From Zonotrichia leucophrys gambelii (lineage: Eukaryota > Chordata > Aves > Passeriformes > Passerellidae): 64,000 bases of DNA. The notes under the pieces are model-generated. The model was given only the letters and a program-made list of their open reading frames with translations, was not told the origin of the DNA and did not search any database. Below, piece after piece: positions 49,606 through 60,223 of the stretch. A program made the translations under genes and the position numbers. Where the stretch lies: assembly GCF_028769735.1 (NCBI RefSeq), contig NC_088173.1, positions 71,174,463-71,238,462 of the forward strand, written 5' to 3'. Position 1 is the stretch's first letter. Each line of letters opens with the position of its first letter.

Positions 49606-50861
49606 GTGGAGGTGGGTTGGACACAGCCATGGCGGGGCACTGGAAATGCAGCCAGGTGTGGGGTGGCTCCTTGTCCTTTCTTTACTGAGGGAAAGTGGGG
49701 ATGAGCAGGCAGGGTCCTGGAGCTGGGGGATGAGGACTTGGTGCAGTCTCAGCAGAAACCTCCAAAATCTGCTCTTAAAACTGGTCTCAGGCCTCCTGCT
49801 CCTCTTGGAGAGTCCAATGGGTCCTTGAGGCCACCACAAAATATTGAGGAAATGGCAGCTTCTGTGAGTCCAGTGATTAATTAATTACTCATTAATTTCA
49901 GGGGATGGTGCACCATGAATGAGGGGTTTGGTGTGTGTCCAACCATGGTCCTGCTGCTGCTGGTGGTGGCTCCTGCCTTTTATGTTGCCACACATTCATT
50001 TATTAAAGAAATTATGTAAATACACCTTCAGTTTTAAATTGGCCCCAAAATTCAATTATTTTTTAGTTCTTTTAAGTTTTAATTTTTTAATTTTTAAATG
50101 TTTTTATTTAAGTAATTTCCTCCAGCTTAATGAGTGGCTTCACTCCAAGGTGTCAGTGATGGCACCAGGGCTGTGTTGATGAGAATGGAGATGATCATGG
50201 TGGGGTTAGTGCTAATTATGGAAGTTTAGAGAGCCAAGACCCGGCAGAATTTAATAAATCCTTTTGGTTTTGTCCCTTAGTGGTGGGGTGGGAGTGGGAC
50301 AATCCCTTTTTCCATGGTTTTCCTGTGGTGGAGAGGACATGGACAACACCAGGATTGTGAGAATCACCAACTTCAGGGCTTGCAGAGGGGCTCAAAGGGA
50401 GGGGCTGCTACCTGCATGGAATTTATCAACTTTTAGCTTCAGGCACCACCCAATTTTATCTCTTGGTTTGATAAAATTGTAATAATCCTCCTCTTTCTGG
50501 ACCTCACCTGTAGATCCCTGATTTCTGCCTTGGGATTTTTCCCTTTCCTGAGGGAAGCAGCTTTTGGGAGTGTTGGGAACACCTGACAGGGAAATGATGG
50601 TTCACAGTTCCTGGTTCTAAAATCTCTCTTAAAATATCAAATTTCACATGGATTCAAGTTGGTCCTGAGCCTGATTACAGGGGAAAAGCTGGGATTTGTG
50701 ATCCAGGTTTCAGGGTGGCTGGATGTGGCTGGCATGGACTGGGAGCTGCTCATCCTGAGCCCCCCTGAGACTCAGCCAGGACAAAAAGCAGAATTCAAGG
50801 ACAAAATCCACATTTAAAATCTCCACATCCCTTTGCAATGCACCTACACAGTAGCAAGGAA
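49606..50861. other. intron, no feature recognised
   Basis: Unique-looking, with a strongly AT-rich stretch at 50020-50115. Confidence 0.6.
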
Positions 50862-51432
50862 GTTTAGGGGATGGATTTTAGCACCTAAGAAGGTTTTGGG
50901 GATGGATTTTAGGACCTTAGAAGGTTTTAGGGAATGAATTTTAAGACCTAAGAAGGTCTTGCAGATGGATTTGAGTACCTAAAAAGATGTTTTAGATGTT
51001 TTTTAGGACCTAAGAAGGTTTTTAAAATGGATTTTTGCACCTAAGAAGGTTTTGGGGATGGATTTTAAGACCTGAGAAGGTGGTTTTGGATGGATTTTTT
51101 TCACCTAAGAAGCTTTTGGGGATGGATTTTTGCATGCAAGAAGGTTTTGGGGGTGGATTTTAGAATCTTCAAAAGTTTTGGGGATGGATTTGAGCACCTA
51201 AGATTTTTGGGGATTGATTTTTCTACCTAAAGAGGTTTTGGGGATGGATTTTTGCACCTACGAAGATTTTGGGGATGGATTTTTGCATGTAAGAAAGTTT
51301 TGGGGATGGATTTTAGAATCTTAGAAGGTTTTGGAGATGGATTTTAGGACCTATGAAGGTTTTGGGGACGAATTTGAGCACCTAAGAAGGTTTTTTGACG
51401 GATTTTAGCACCTAAAAAGGTTTTTTTGGATA
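50862..51432. repeat. 31-bp minisatellite
   Basis: About 18 copies of TTTTGGGGATGGATTTTAGG + ACCTAAGAAGG. Confidence 0.94.
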
Positions 51433-51539
51433 GATTTTGACCCCTTTGGGAAGGGTAGAATTAGGTGGGAGAGCTCTGGGCACATCCCTGGGCTGATTCC
51501 TGGCGGAGCCTGGAGCTGCACTTGGAGAAAAGAAGGAGC

Positions 51540-51720
51540 AAGTCAGGCTATGGCTCCTCACAAGCCCCGGTAGCTGAGGGCATCCCGAGGCAGCCTGGTT
51601 GTATAATGCCGCAACAGCTGGAGAATCATTAAATTACCATCAGGTTTTGCTTTTAATTAATTTATTTTCTGGAGAGGAGCAGGTTGACAGCTGGTGCCTC
51701 GCTCAGGTGATATTTGTTGT
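51540..51720. promoter_or_regulatory. possible conserved enhancer-like element
   Basis: Non-repetitive sequence with two CAGCTG E-boxes, a homeodomain-type TTTAATTAATTTATT core and low CpG, set between repeats. The composition resembles deeply conserved vertebrate enhancers. Conservation itself cannot be seen from one sequence. Confidence 0.25.
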
Positions 51721-52164
51721 TGCATGTTGTTTGTTTTGTGAATTCTAAATGAGGCTGAGTTGGGTTTTTTGTTGGGTTTTTTTTTTTTTTCCCTCTCCCT
51801 TGGCTCCCAACAGTTCAAAGCAAGACGTTGTCCCTTCCCTGAGATGTTTGTGATCCAATTTCAGACAGAAGACAGGGTGGGTGTGGAGGAGGGAGGATGG
51901 GCAGGGATGAAACATCCAGGCTGGATGGCCCGGGGGCTCATCCTTGAGTTCTGGGGAGCTCCAGGATGGGGATGCTGAGGTGGAGCCTGGTTTGGAGCAA
52001 AGATCACCCCAGAGGGGCCATCCGGAGCCCAGCCCAGGGGTGATGGCCATGGAAGGGGGTCAGCTGTGGGCATGGAAACCCTCTGGACACTCAGAGCCAC
52101 AGCAGGTTGGGAAAAATGAGCTGCAGAGTTTGTTTCTCCCAATGATACAGAGTGGTCTTGAGGA

Positions 52165-52558
52165 GTGCCCCAAACACATTCTGGAATTCTGTACACAAAG
52201 CACATTCTGGAATTCTGCACCCCAAACACATTCTGGAATGCTGCAGCCCAAACACAATTCTGGAATTCTCCACTCCAAACACATTCTGGAATTCTGCACC
52301 CCAAACACATTCTGGAATTCTGTACCCCAAACACATTCTGGAATTCTGTACATAAAACACATTCAGGAATTCTGCACCCCAGACACATTCTGGAATTCTG
52401 TACCCCGAACACATTCTGGAATTCTGTACATAAAACACATTCTGGAATTCTGCACCTCAGACACTTTCTGGAATTCTGCACCCCAAACCCATTCTGGAAT
52501 TCTGTATCCCCAAACACATTCTGGAATGCTGCACCCCAAACACATTCTGGAATTCACA
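52165..52558. repeat. 26-bp minisatellite
   Basis: About 15 copies of ACACATTCTGGAATTCTGCA + CCCCAA. Each unit has an EcoRI site (GAATTC) or one base off it. Confidence 0.94.
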
Positions 52559-52559
52559 G

Positions 52560-52680
52560 ATTCCCAGGAGGGCTTGGTTGGAGGGACCTTTTGAGCCCAT
52601 CCATGGGTAGGGAATTCTCACCTATCCCAGGGTGCTTCAGGCCCTGTCCAAGCTGGCTTTTACCTCCCCCTGTTTCTGGC
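52560..52680 (-). mobile_element. CR1 tail, - strand
   Basis: GCTTGGTTGGAGGGACCTTT, CCATCCATGGGTAGGGAATT and GGTGCTTCAGGCCCTGTCC. It abuts the 26-bp array. Confidence 0.75.
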
Positions 52681-52974
52681 TTTGGTGTCTTTTGGCCCCT
52701 CGTTCTCTTTGCTGACACCACCACTGGTTGTTCCATGGAACAATAAATCCAACATTTGTCCAGATTGTGGTCCAGAAAGCAGCTGGGCACATCCCTGTGG
52801 ATCCCAGGAACTGGGCAGGGAACGTTCCTGTACCTGAGCACTCGGGGTTGGGCTCCGTGTGTTCAGATCAACTCCTTGTGCTCTGATACTTGAATGGAAC
52901 TTTGGGGGAAAGTTCCATGTTTGTGGTGGAGGAACACAAGGTTGGACATTGATTGTGCCAGCTGGGGGTGGCAG

Positions 52975-53595
52975 CAGGGCTAGGGCAGGAACAGAGCTGG
53001 GAAGGGGCTGGAGGATCCCTGAGGGAGCTGGGCAGGGGCTGCAGAATCCCTGAGGGAGCTGGGAAGGGGCTGGAGAATCCCTGAGGGAGCTGGGCAGGGG
53101 CTGCAGAATCCCTGAGGGAGCTGGGAAGGGGCTGCAGAATCCCTGAGGGAGCTGGGCAGGGGCTGCAGAATCCCTGAGGGAGCTGGGAAGGGCTGCACAA
53201 TCCTGAGGAGTGGGGAAGGCTGGAGATCCCTGAGGGAGCTGGGAAGGGGCTGCAGAATCCCTGAGGGAGCTGGGCAGGGGCTCAGCCTGGAGCAAAGGAG
53301 GCTCAGGGGGCCCTTGTGGCTCTGCACAGCTCCTGCCAGGAGGGGAACAGGGACAGGAGCAGAGGGAACGGCCTCAGGGGAGCTCAGGGTGGGCATTGGG
53401 AGGAATTTCTCCATGGCAAAGGGAATCAGGAATTGGAAGTGCCCAGGGAGGTTTGGAGTGCCCATCCCTGAGGGATTTCCAGCCCTGTGGATGTGGCACT
53501 TGGGGACATGTGGCACTGGTGGCCCTCGTGCTGCTGGGCATGGTTGGACTCCCAGATCTCAGAGGGCTTTTCCAACCTCAGCGATTCCACGGTTT
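52975..53595 (+). mobile_element. CR1, second subtype, with about nine VNTR units
   Basis: Nine 31-bp units (52990-53285), in which GGGAAGG and GGGCAGG mostly alternate as a 62-bp dimer, are followed by the body seen at 30205-30655 and the tail CAACCTCAGCGATTCCACGG. Two units at 53185-53240 are short by several single bases. Confidence 0.88.
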
Positions 53596-53658
53596 ACATT
53601 CCAAGTGACCTCTTCCTGCACATCCTGAGGGCTGCAATGACCCTTTCCTGTTTTCCAG

Positions 53659-53742
53659 GGAGCCCGGGAGACCTTTGAGAGCTACTACAGGAAGCAGAGG
53701 AGAAAACAAGCGCGGCTGGTGCTGCAGCCTCCCTCCAACATG
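53659..53742 (+). CDS. EXOC6B: EXOC6B exon, 28 codons
   Basis: Phase 0 at both ends; reads GARETFESYYRKQRRKQARL followed by VLQPPSNM. The acceptor is CTGTTTTCCAG. The donor is ATG|GTCAGT, with C at +3 where A or G is usual, so it is slightly weak. The lysine/arginine cluster RKQRRKQAR is typical of Sec15. A CR1 element ends about 60 bp upstream, very close to the acceptor. Only 117 bp separate this exon from the next. Confidence 0.95.
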
Positions 53743-53859
53743 GTCAGTCTGTCCTGGAGCCTCATCCCGGGCTCCTGCTGCCCCTGGCTCATCCCCAAAA
53801 TCCCCCCTTGCCCTCGGCCACCTGGGTTTTAACCTCTGCTCCCTCTCTCTTTGTTGCAG

Positions 53860-53906
53860 CACGAAACTTTAGATGGCTACAGGAAGTATTTCAATCAAAT
53901 TGTAGG
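53860..53906 (+). CDS. EXOC6B: EXOC6B exon, 15 codons plus 2 nt
   Basis: Reads HETLDGYRKYFNQIV and leaves two bases (GG) that form a glycine codon with the first base of the next exon. The acceptor has a long pyrimidine tract (CTCCCTCTCTCTTTGTTGCAG) and the donor is GG|GTAGGT. The leucine after HET and the N before QIVG fit EXOC6B; EXOC6 has different residues there as I remember it. Confidence 0.94.
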
Positions 53907-54129
53907 GTAGGTGTTCCTTTTATACACGGCCCTGCTAAAAATGGGTGGCCTGGGCTGCTCAGGAGCCCAGAAAAAACCATGAGAGGAGGGAATGTTGGTA
54001 TTTTTGGTGGTCCTCAAAGCCAAAACAGGACAAAAAAAGAGGTGGTTTGTGCTTTTTAAGTGTTGTAAAGTGAATTTTATCCACTTTGCTGTGTCACTGA
54101 GGGGGGAGCGGGGAGGGACCTGCCAGCTC

Positions 54130-54322
54130 TTGTAGCAGTCTGTGAATTTCTGTGAATTTCTGGGATTTTCTATGATTTTTTTGGGGATTTTCTATGAATT
54201 TCTAGGAATTTTTATTAATTTCTGGGAAATTCTGGGATTTTCTGGGAATTTCTATGAATTTTTGGGGCTTTTCTATGAATTTCTAGGAATTTCTATGAAT
54301 TTTTATTAATTTCTGGGAATTC
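54130..54322. repeat. degenerate TTTCTATGAATTTCTGGGAA repeat
   Basis: Irregular units of about 10 and 20 bp made of TTTCTATGAA, TTTCTGGGAA and TTTTTATTAA. Confidence 0.85.
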
Positions 54323-54835
54323 AGGATAAATGATCCCTGTGGATTATGTTCATCTTTGGCCCCACTAATGACATGAATGGGCCCTCTGCTTTAATGATTC
54401 TGGAATATTTAACGATTATTCTTTAATTATTTTCCTGCTGGAGGAGGTGATTCTCCATTCCCCAGAGCTGCTTTTTTGTCACGCTCAAATTTAAATATAA
54501 ATCTTCCCAAACTGAGCTCTGAGAGGAGAATTCCAAAGGCTGCTGATCCATAAAAATTGGATAGGATTTGTTCTTTATTCATCTAATAATGAGAATTATT
54601 TCAATAATTCCACGTGTGCTGCTCCCCTCCTGCAGCTCCCTGCTCCTGGCCTGGATTTCCTTGGGAAAAACACCTGGAAATTCGTGTGTCACCATTTAAA
54701 ATGGCCACTCTCACCCTCATTCCTTGGAAAACACTTTGTTTGGAGCAGCAGAGTTGATCTCCAACTGGAGATTGGAGCAAATTGGGGTTGTCTGGAAATC
54801 TGGGAGCACGTAGTGGGCCTGGGTGGGAGAGGGGA

Positions 54836-55460
54836 TTTTCCCTGCAGTTCCAACATTTTTCCCTGCACTTAAAGCATTTTTCCCTGCAAATAAAGCGTTT
54901 TCCCGTGCAGATTATTAATTTTTCCTTACAGTTCCAACATTTTTTCCCTGTACTTAAAACATTTTTTCCTGCAGATAAAGCAGTTTTCCCTGTAATTAAA
55001 ATATTTTCCCCTGCAGATAAAGCATTTTCCCCTGCAAATTAAGCATTTTCCCTGTACTTAAAGCAGTTTTCCCTGCAGATAAAGTGTTTTCCCTACAATT
55101 CCAACATTTTCCCCTGTATTTGAATAATTTTTCCCTCCAGATAAAGCATTTTTCCCTGCAGATAAAGTGTTTTTCCCTGCAGATAAAGTGTTTTTCCCTG
55201 CAGATAAAGTGTTTTTCCCTGCAGATAAAGAGGGAAGATAAAGTTTTCCCTATACTTAAAGCATTGAAGATCAAGTTTTCCCTATACTTAAAGCATTTTA
55301 CCCTGCAGATAAAGGATTTTCCCCTGCAGATAAAGCAGTTTTCCCTGTATTTAAAGCATTTTCCCCTGCAGATGAAGTGTTTTTCCCTGCAGATAAAGCA
55401 TTTTTCCCTGCAGATAAAGCAGTTTCCCCTGCAGATATAGCAAGATAAAGCATTTTCCCC
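54836..55460. repeat. 21-bp minisatellite
   Basis: About 30 copies of TTTTCCCTGCAGATAAAGCA with one extra base in many. A unit of seven codons gives spurious SLQIKHF-type peptides on + and CRENCFI-type on -. Most units contain a PstI site (CTGCAG). Confidence 0.94.
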
Positions 55461-55748
55461 AGTTGTGATGGACTTGCTGCTGGCTGCAGCAGAGTTTAAT
55501 CCGTGGTTCTTGTGGGAATAACAAGGTGGAGAGCTCACGGAGGGGGAATTCTGCCTTTGTGTACACACAGGGAGGGTTTTACCTCCCTCCTCCAACCCAG
55601 TGAAATTAAAAATGAGGGAATGAAGCGCTTGGAGCTGCCTGGGTTTGACAAATCCCCCAAACCCAGAGCCCAGCTTTGCCCGAAGGGGCTCGGGGATGCC
55701 CTTGGACCCCTCAGATGTGAAGTTTCGGTGGCGTTTTCTGCGTTTCAG
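55461..55748. other. intron before the FFVVEDHILH exon, no feature recognised
   Basis: Short unique stretch leading to the GCGTTTCAG acceptor. Confidence 0.6.
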
Positions 55749-55869
55749 GTTTTTTGTGGTGGAGGATCACATCCTGCACACCACGCAGGGCCTGGTCAAC
55801 CGGGCCTACATTGATGAGCTGTGGGAGATGGCCCTGTCCAAAACCATCGCGGCCCTCAGGACCCACTCC
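55749..55869 (+). CDS. EXOC6B: EXOC6B exon, 40 codons
   Basis: The first base completes the split glycine; the exon then reads FFVVEDHILHTTQGLVNRAY, IDELWEMALSKTIAALRTHS. The acceptor is GCGTTTCAG and the donor TCC|GTGAGT. FFVVEDHILH is a signature of animal Sec15 proteins, and HTTQGLVNRAYIDELWEMAL points to the B paralogue. It leaves phase 0. The preceding intron carries a 21-bp minisatellite ending about 290 bp before the acceptor. Confidence 0.96.
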
Positions 55870-56189
55870 GTGAGTAAAAGCCCAGCAGAGCTCAGCTGTT
55901 GCTTGACTGTCCCTGACATGTTGCAATTCTGCCTTTTTTCCCCCCTCAGGATTCTTTGTTTTCCCTCTTTTCCAATGAGTGTTTAAAGGAACGACACAGA
56001 CACGCAGATAATTCTCTTTCTCTGGGTTGTTTTAGCCTCTTGGTTGGCTGAATTTCCCTACCAAACTCGATATTTTGAAGACTAAAATGGTGGTTTTGTG
56101 TTTTTGTCATTATTTAATCCAGAATTTTTGAGGAGCACCAGCAGAAGGAGTTGATTTGTCCCAAAAAAATGGGGGTGGGGAAGAGCATC

Positions 56190-57470
56190 TTTTTCAAAAA
56201 GCATGACCTTGTTTGATAGAGAGTCAGAGAATCCCAGGGTGGTTTAGGTTGGAAGGGACCTTGGAGATGACCTTGATCCCTTAAATTTAATGGCTGAAAA
56301 ATGGGCTAAAATTGGGCTGGAAAATGGGCTGAAAAACCAAATCCAGAGAGACAGAACCCCAGGAGAGAGCCAGGAGCACCTTGGGTGAAAATATGGGAAG
56401 AGAAGGACACAGATCTCTCTGATGAACCTGGATCTCTCAGGGATGAGGGACCCCAGAAGATTCCTGGTGTTCTCCATCCCCATCCACATGACTGGAAAGG
56501 GAAAATTGATCTTTCCCAAGAAAGCTGAATTTTCCCAAGAGGGGGGAAGGCATCTTTTTGGCACACATGGTCAGAGAATCCCAGAGTGGTTTGGGTTGGA
56601 GGGGACCTTAGAGATCACCTTGATCCCTTAAGTTTCATGGCTGGGAATGTGCTGAGAAATGGGCTAAAAAACCAAATCCAGAGAGACAGAACCCCAGGAG
56701 AGAGCCAGGAGCACCTTGGGTGAAAATATGGGAACAGAAGGACACAGATCTCTCTGATGAACCTGGATCTCTCAGGGATGAGGGATCCCGAGAAGATTCC
56801 TGGTGTTCTCCATCCCCATCCACGTGACTGGAAAGTTGATTTTTCCTAAAAAACTGAGGGCTAAAGCATCTTTTTGGCACACAGACAATCCCAGAGTGGT
56901 TTCAGTCAGAGGGGACCTTAGAGATCACCTTGATCCCTTAAATTTCACAGCTGGGAATGTGCTGAGAAATGGGCTGAAAACACCAAATTCAGAGGGAGAG
57001 AACCGCAGGAGAGAGAAAGGGTGAAAATATGGGAGGAGATGGGCATGGATCTCTCTGATGAACCTGGATGTCTCTGGGATGAGGGAACCCAGAAGGTTCC
57101 TGGTGCTCTCCATCACCATCCAGGTGACTGGAAAGTTGATTTTTCCCAAAAAACTGGTGTTACAGCATCTTTTTGGCACGCTGAATCATGACCTTGTTTG
57201 ATAGAGGATTGTAGAAACCCAGAGTGGTTTGTGTAGGAGGGGACCTTAGAGATCATCTTGATCCCTTAAATTTCATGGCTGGAAAATGGGCTAGAAATGG
57301 GCTAAAATAGGGCTGAGAAATGGGCTAAAAATGGGCTGAAAAACCAAATTCAGAGGGAGAGAACCCCAGGAGAGAGCAAGGGTGAAAATATGGGAAGAGA
57401 AGGGCACAGATGTCTGTGGGATGAGAGACCCCAGAAGGTTCCTGCTGTTCTCCATCCCCATCCAGGTGAC
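56190..57470. repeat. about 310-bp tandem repeat, four copies, containing a CR1 end
   Basis: Units carry CCAGAGTGGTTTGGGTTGGA + GGGGACCTTAGAGATCACC (a - strand CR1 end), then AAATGGGCTGAAAA, CCCCAGGAGAGAGC and CATCTTTTTGGCAC. The last marker recurs near 56553, 56868 and 57167. Confidence 0.92.
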
Positions 57471-58653
57471 TGCAGAGCCTCCTCCTTCCCCCCCAGCTCC
57501 TGTGCTGCCAGGGGGGATAAACACCAACCCCCCCAGCTGCAAACCTGTGTTTGTTTTGGTTTCAAGTGGGATTTTCTCGGGGCTGGCAGCAGGAGGCTGA
57601 GGCAGGCCCAGCCACGGGGTTTTTTTGGTGTTCCCAGCTTTGTTGCCACTCAGGTTGTTTCAAGTGGTGCCAAAGGGAACGCACGGAGTGGCTGCCAGGG
57701 GAGGCTTCTTCAGCAATCACAAAACATTCCCCGATTTCCCAACCCCTGTGGCCACCACCATTTATTTGCCCTGAGCGCTCCCAGTTCAACCAGTGCCCTG
57801 CATCCCAAACTGGGATCTGAGGGAGGGTCTCTCACCTCGCTGAGGCCATTTGGATCCTTCCAAGGCAGACAAATTTATCCCTGGATTTTCCTCCTCGCCG
57901 CAGACAGGGACATCTTTAATCACTGCTGATGCTTCAGGGCATTATCTTTCTTCCTGACTCTCCTTTTTGGACAGGGAGATGGAAAACGTGTGTCTCCCAG
58001 TCCTTCCCTCTGATTAATGGAGCTGTTCCTCCTGGAGTTTCCAGCGAGCTTTAAATCCCACTCCCTTTCCAGCCGGGGATCACTGATTCTATATTTGGGC
58101 AGCCTCTGTCTCAAACTCCACATTTTCCAGCTCATTTTTGGCTGCTCTTGGGAAGCCCAGGGGGGACTGGGGCTGCTCTGGGGACACTGAGCTGTGTCTG
58201 GGGGGTTTGGAGCAGGATAAATCCCCGTGCTGGAGCTGCAATCCAGCGTGTTTTCCCCTCAGCCTGGCTGAGATGCTTCATTACCATCAGACACAACACA
58301 GTAAATATTAAATGAGAGGCAAATGAAATGAGAGGTAAATATTAAATGTCACCCTGTCCCATGGTGACAACACCGTGGGAGCCATCTCCTCTCACTGCCC
58401 AGCAGCTCCTGGGCAGTTTTAGACACACCTCAGGTGTCTCTGGGGCAGCCCAGAGCCTTCTCCAGCCCGGAGAGCAGAGCCTTATCAGCCTTATCACCCT
58501 TATCAGCCCTGCCTCACTGCTCCTGGGCAGCGTTTATCAGATTAACTCTGGGCAGTGTTTATCAGATCTCTGGTGGCACAGGGGGGCTCAGGGCAGGGTT
58601 TGGGCTGTGCCACACAGTCACAGCTGTGTTTTCCTCTCTGCCCTCCTCTCCAG
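57471..58653. other. intron, no feature recognised
   Basis: Unique-looking intronic sequence. Confidence 0.6.
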
Positions 58654-58725
58654 TCCTACTGCTCTGACCCCAGCCTGGTGTTGGACCTGAAGAACCTCAT
58701 TGTGCTCTTTGCCGACACGCTCCAG
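58654..58725 (+). CDS. EXOC6B: EXOC6B exon, 24 codons
   Basis: Phase 0 on both sides; reads SYCSDPSLVLDLKNLIVLFA then DTLQ. The acceptor CCTCCTCTCCAG has a strong pyrimidine tract and the donor is CAG|GTACGT. The central DLKNLIVLFADTLQ is conserved in Sec15 from flies to mammals (family knowledge). Serine at SDPSL, where I recall asparagine in human EXOC6B, would be a conservative change. Confidence 0.96.
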
Positions 58726-58968
58726 GTACGTGGGGCCTCTCCTGGTGCTCCCAGAGCTCCAGCAGTGCTTTGGTGCCTGGGCTGGGCTGGCCAAGCTCTT
58801 TTTTCGGCATTTCTAGGCCAAAAAAATGCCAGAATTTTTTTGGCATTTCTGGATGGCCTAAGGGACAGTCTGGTTTGGTCTGTGCAAGGACCAAGCTTGA
58901 GCCTGGGACAGCTCTGGGTGGTGCTCCCTTGGTCAATCACCCCCTGAGCCCCTCCAGCTGCACCAGGG

Positions 58969-59252
58969 GTGGTGCTAGAGGAGGATTTGCCCCTGGTCAA
59001 TACAGACAGTGAGCCCCAGCTACACCTGGGGTGGTCCTGGAGGAGGATTTACCCCTGTTAAATACAGACAGGGATGCCCAAGGGTGGTGCTGGAGGAGGA
59101 TTTGCCCCTGTTAAATACAGACAGGGATCCCCAGGGGTGGTGCTGGAGGAGGATTTGCCCCTGTTAAATACAGACAGTGATCCCCAGCTGCACCAGGGGT
59201 GGTCCTGGAGGAGGATTTGCCCCTGTTAAATATAGACAATGATCCCTAGCTG
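58969..59252. repeat. 51-62-bp tandem repeat
   Basis: About five copies of GTGGTGCTGGAGGAGGATTT + GCCCCTGTTAAATACAGACA with variable spacers. It ends about 40 bp before the exon at 59291. Confidence 0.92.
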
Positions 59253-59290
59253 CCTGCTGGGGGTTTCATTCCCTTCCTGCTGCTCTGCAG

Positions 59291-59388
59291 GGTTATGGCT
59301 TCCCTGTGAACCAGCTCTTTGACATGCTGCTGGAGATCCAGGACCAGTACAGCGAGACCCTGCTGAAGAAATGGGCTGGGGTCTTCAG
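59291..59388 (+). CDS. EXOC6B: EXOC6B exon, 32 codons plus 2 nt
   Basis: Reads GYGFPVNQLFDMLLEIQDQY then SETLLKKWAGVF, leaving AG of an arginine codon finished by the next exon. The acceptor is CTGCTCTGCAG and the donor CAG|GTGAGA. The sequence matches the conserved Sec15 segment just before the C-terminal domain. A roughly 55-bp tandem repeat ends some 40 bp before this exon, and a CR1 copy starts about 100 bp after it. Confidence 0.96.
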
Positions 59389-59481
59389 GTGAGAGGCTCC
59401 AACAGAACCTCCTGAGACACCCCTCACTGAGGGGTTCTGGCCCCTGTGTGGAAGTTTTTGAGGGATCAGTCACAGAAAGGT

Positions 59482-59955
59482 GGAATGGGTTGGGTGGGAA
59501 GGGACCTTGAAGCCCATCTGGGTCTTTCCCTGCTGGAGTAAATTCAGAGGAGACCCCAGAGCTGCTCTGGGGCTGGGAGCCAGGCTGGCAGAGCTGGGAA
59601 TGTTCCCTTGGAGAAGGGAAAAATCCAGGGAATCCTCAGAGTGCCTGAAGGGGCTCCAGGAGAGCTGGAGAGGGACTGGGGACAAGGCCTGCAGGGACAG
59701 GAGCCAGGGAATGGCTCCCACTGGGAAAGGGGAGATTGGGCTGGGATCTTGGCAAGGAATTGCTGGCTGGGAGGGTGGGCAGGGGCTGTGGCTGGAATTC
59801 CCAGATTTGCTGTGGCTGCCCCTGGATCCCTGGCAGTGCCCAAGGCCAGGTTGGATCCACCTGGGACAGTGGGAGGTGTCCCTGCCATGGATGGGTGGCA
59901 CTGGGTGGGATTTAGGGTCCCTTCCCGCCCAAACCATTCCATGGTTCTGTGCCCT
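59482..59955 (+). mobile_element. CR1 tail, long copy, with a small - strand CR1 end before it
   Basis: 59482-59520 (TGGGTTGGGTGGGAAGGGAC) is a - strand end. 59545-59955 is a + copy close to the one at 49205-49605, ending AAACCATTCCATGGTTCTG. Confidence 0.88.
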
Positions 59956-60117
59956 CGCTCCATCACCGAGCTGTGGCTGCTTTGGGCCATCCCTGGCTGC
60001 TGCTGCAGGAATTTGGGATCCCACCTTAGCCTGGCAGCAGCCTCTGGGAATCCCCTGGCCCAGCAGGAAAACTTTCCCCTCTCAGTTGTCTCCCTGACTC
60101 TTCTTTTCTTCTCCCAG

Positions 60118-60223
60118 AAATATCCTTGACTCGGATAACTACAGCCCCATCCCGGTGTCAAATGAAGACGTTTATAGGAAAATTGTTGGGCAGTTCCCAT
60201 TCCAGGATGCTGAACTTGAAAAG
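60118..60223 (+). CDS. EXOC6B: EXOC6B exon, 35 codons
   Basis: One base completes the split arginine, then NILDSDNYSPIPVSNEDVYR, KIVGQFPFQDAELEK. The acceptor is TTCTTCTCCCAG and the donor AAG|GTAAAT. NYSPIPV and FPFQD are shared by Sec15 proteins. The SNEDVYRKI segment differs from the human B form as I recall it (TSEEMYKKV), so it looks like a faster-evolving loop. It leaves phase 0. Confidence 0.95.

Noticed and set aside
54996..55595. Repeat protein with CRENCFI or SLQIKHF units
   Set aside because: A product of the 21-bp minisatellite (seven codons); intronic, with no transcript signals.
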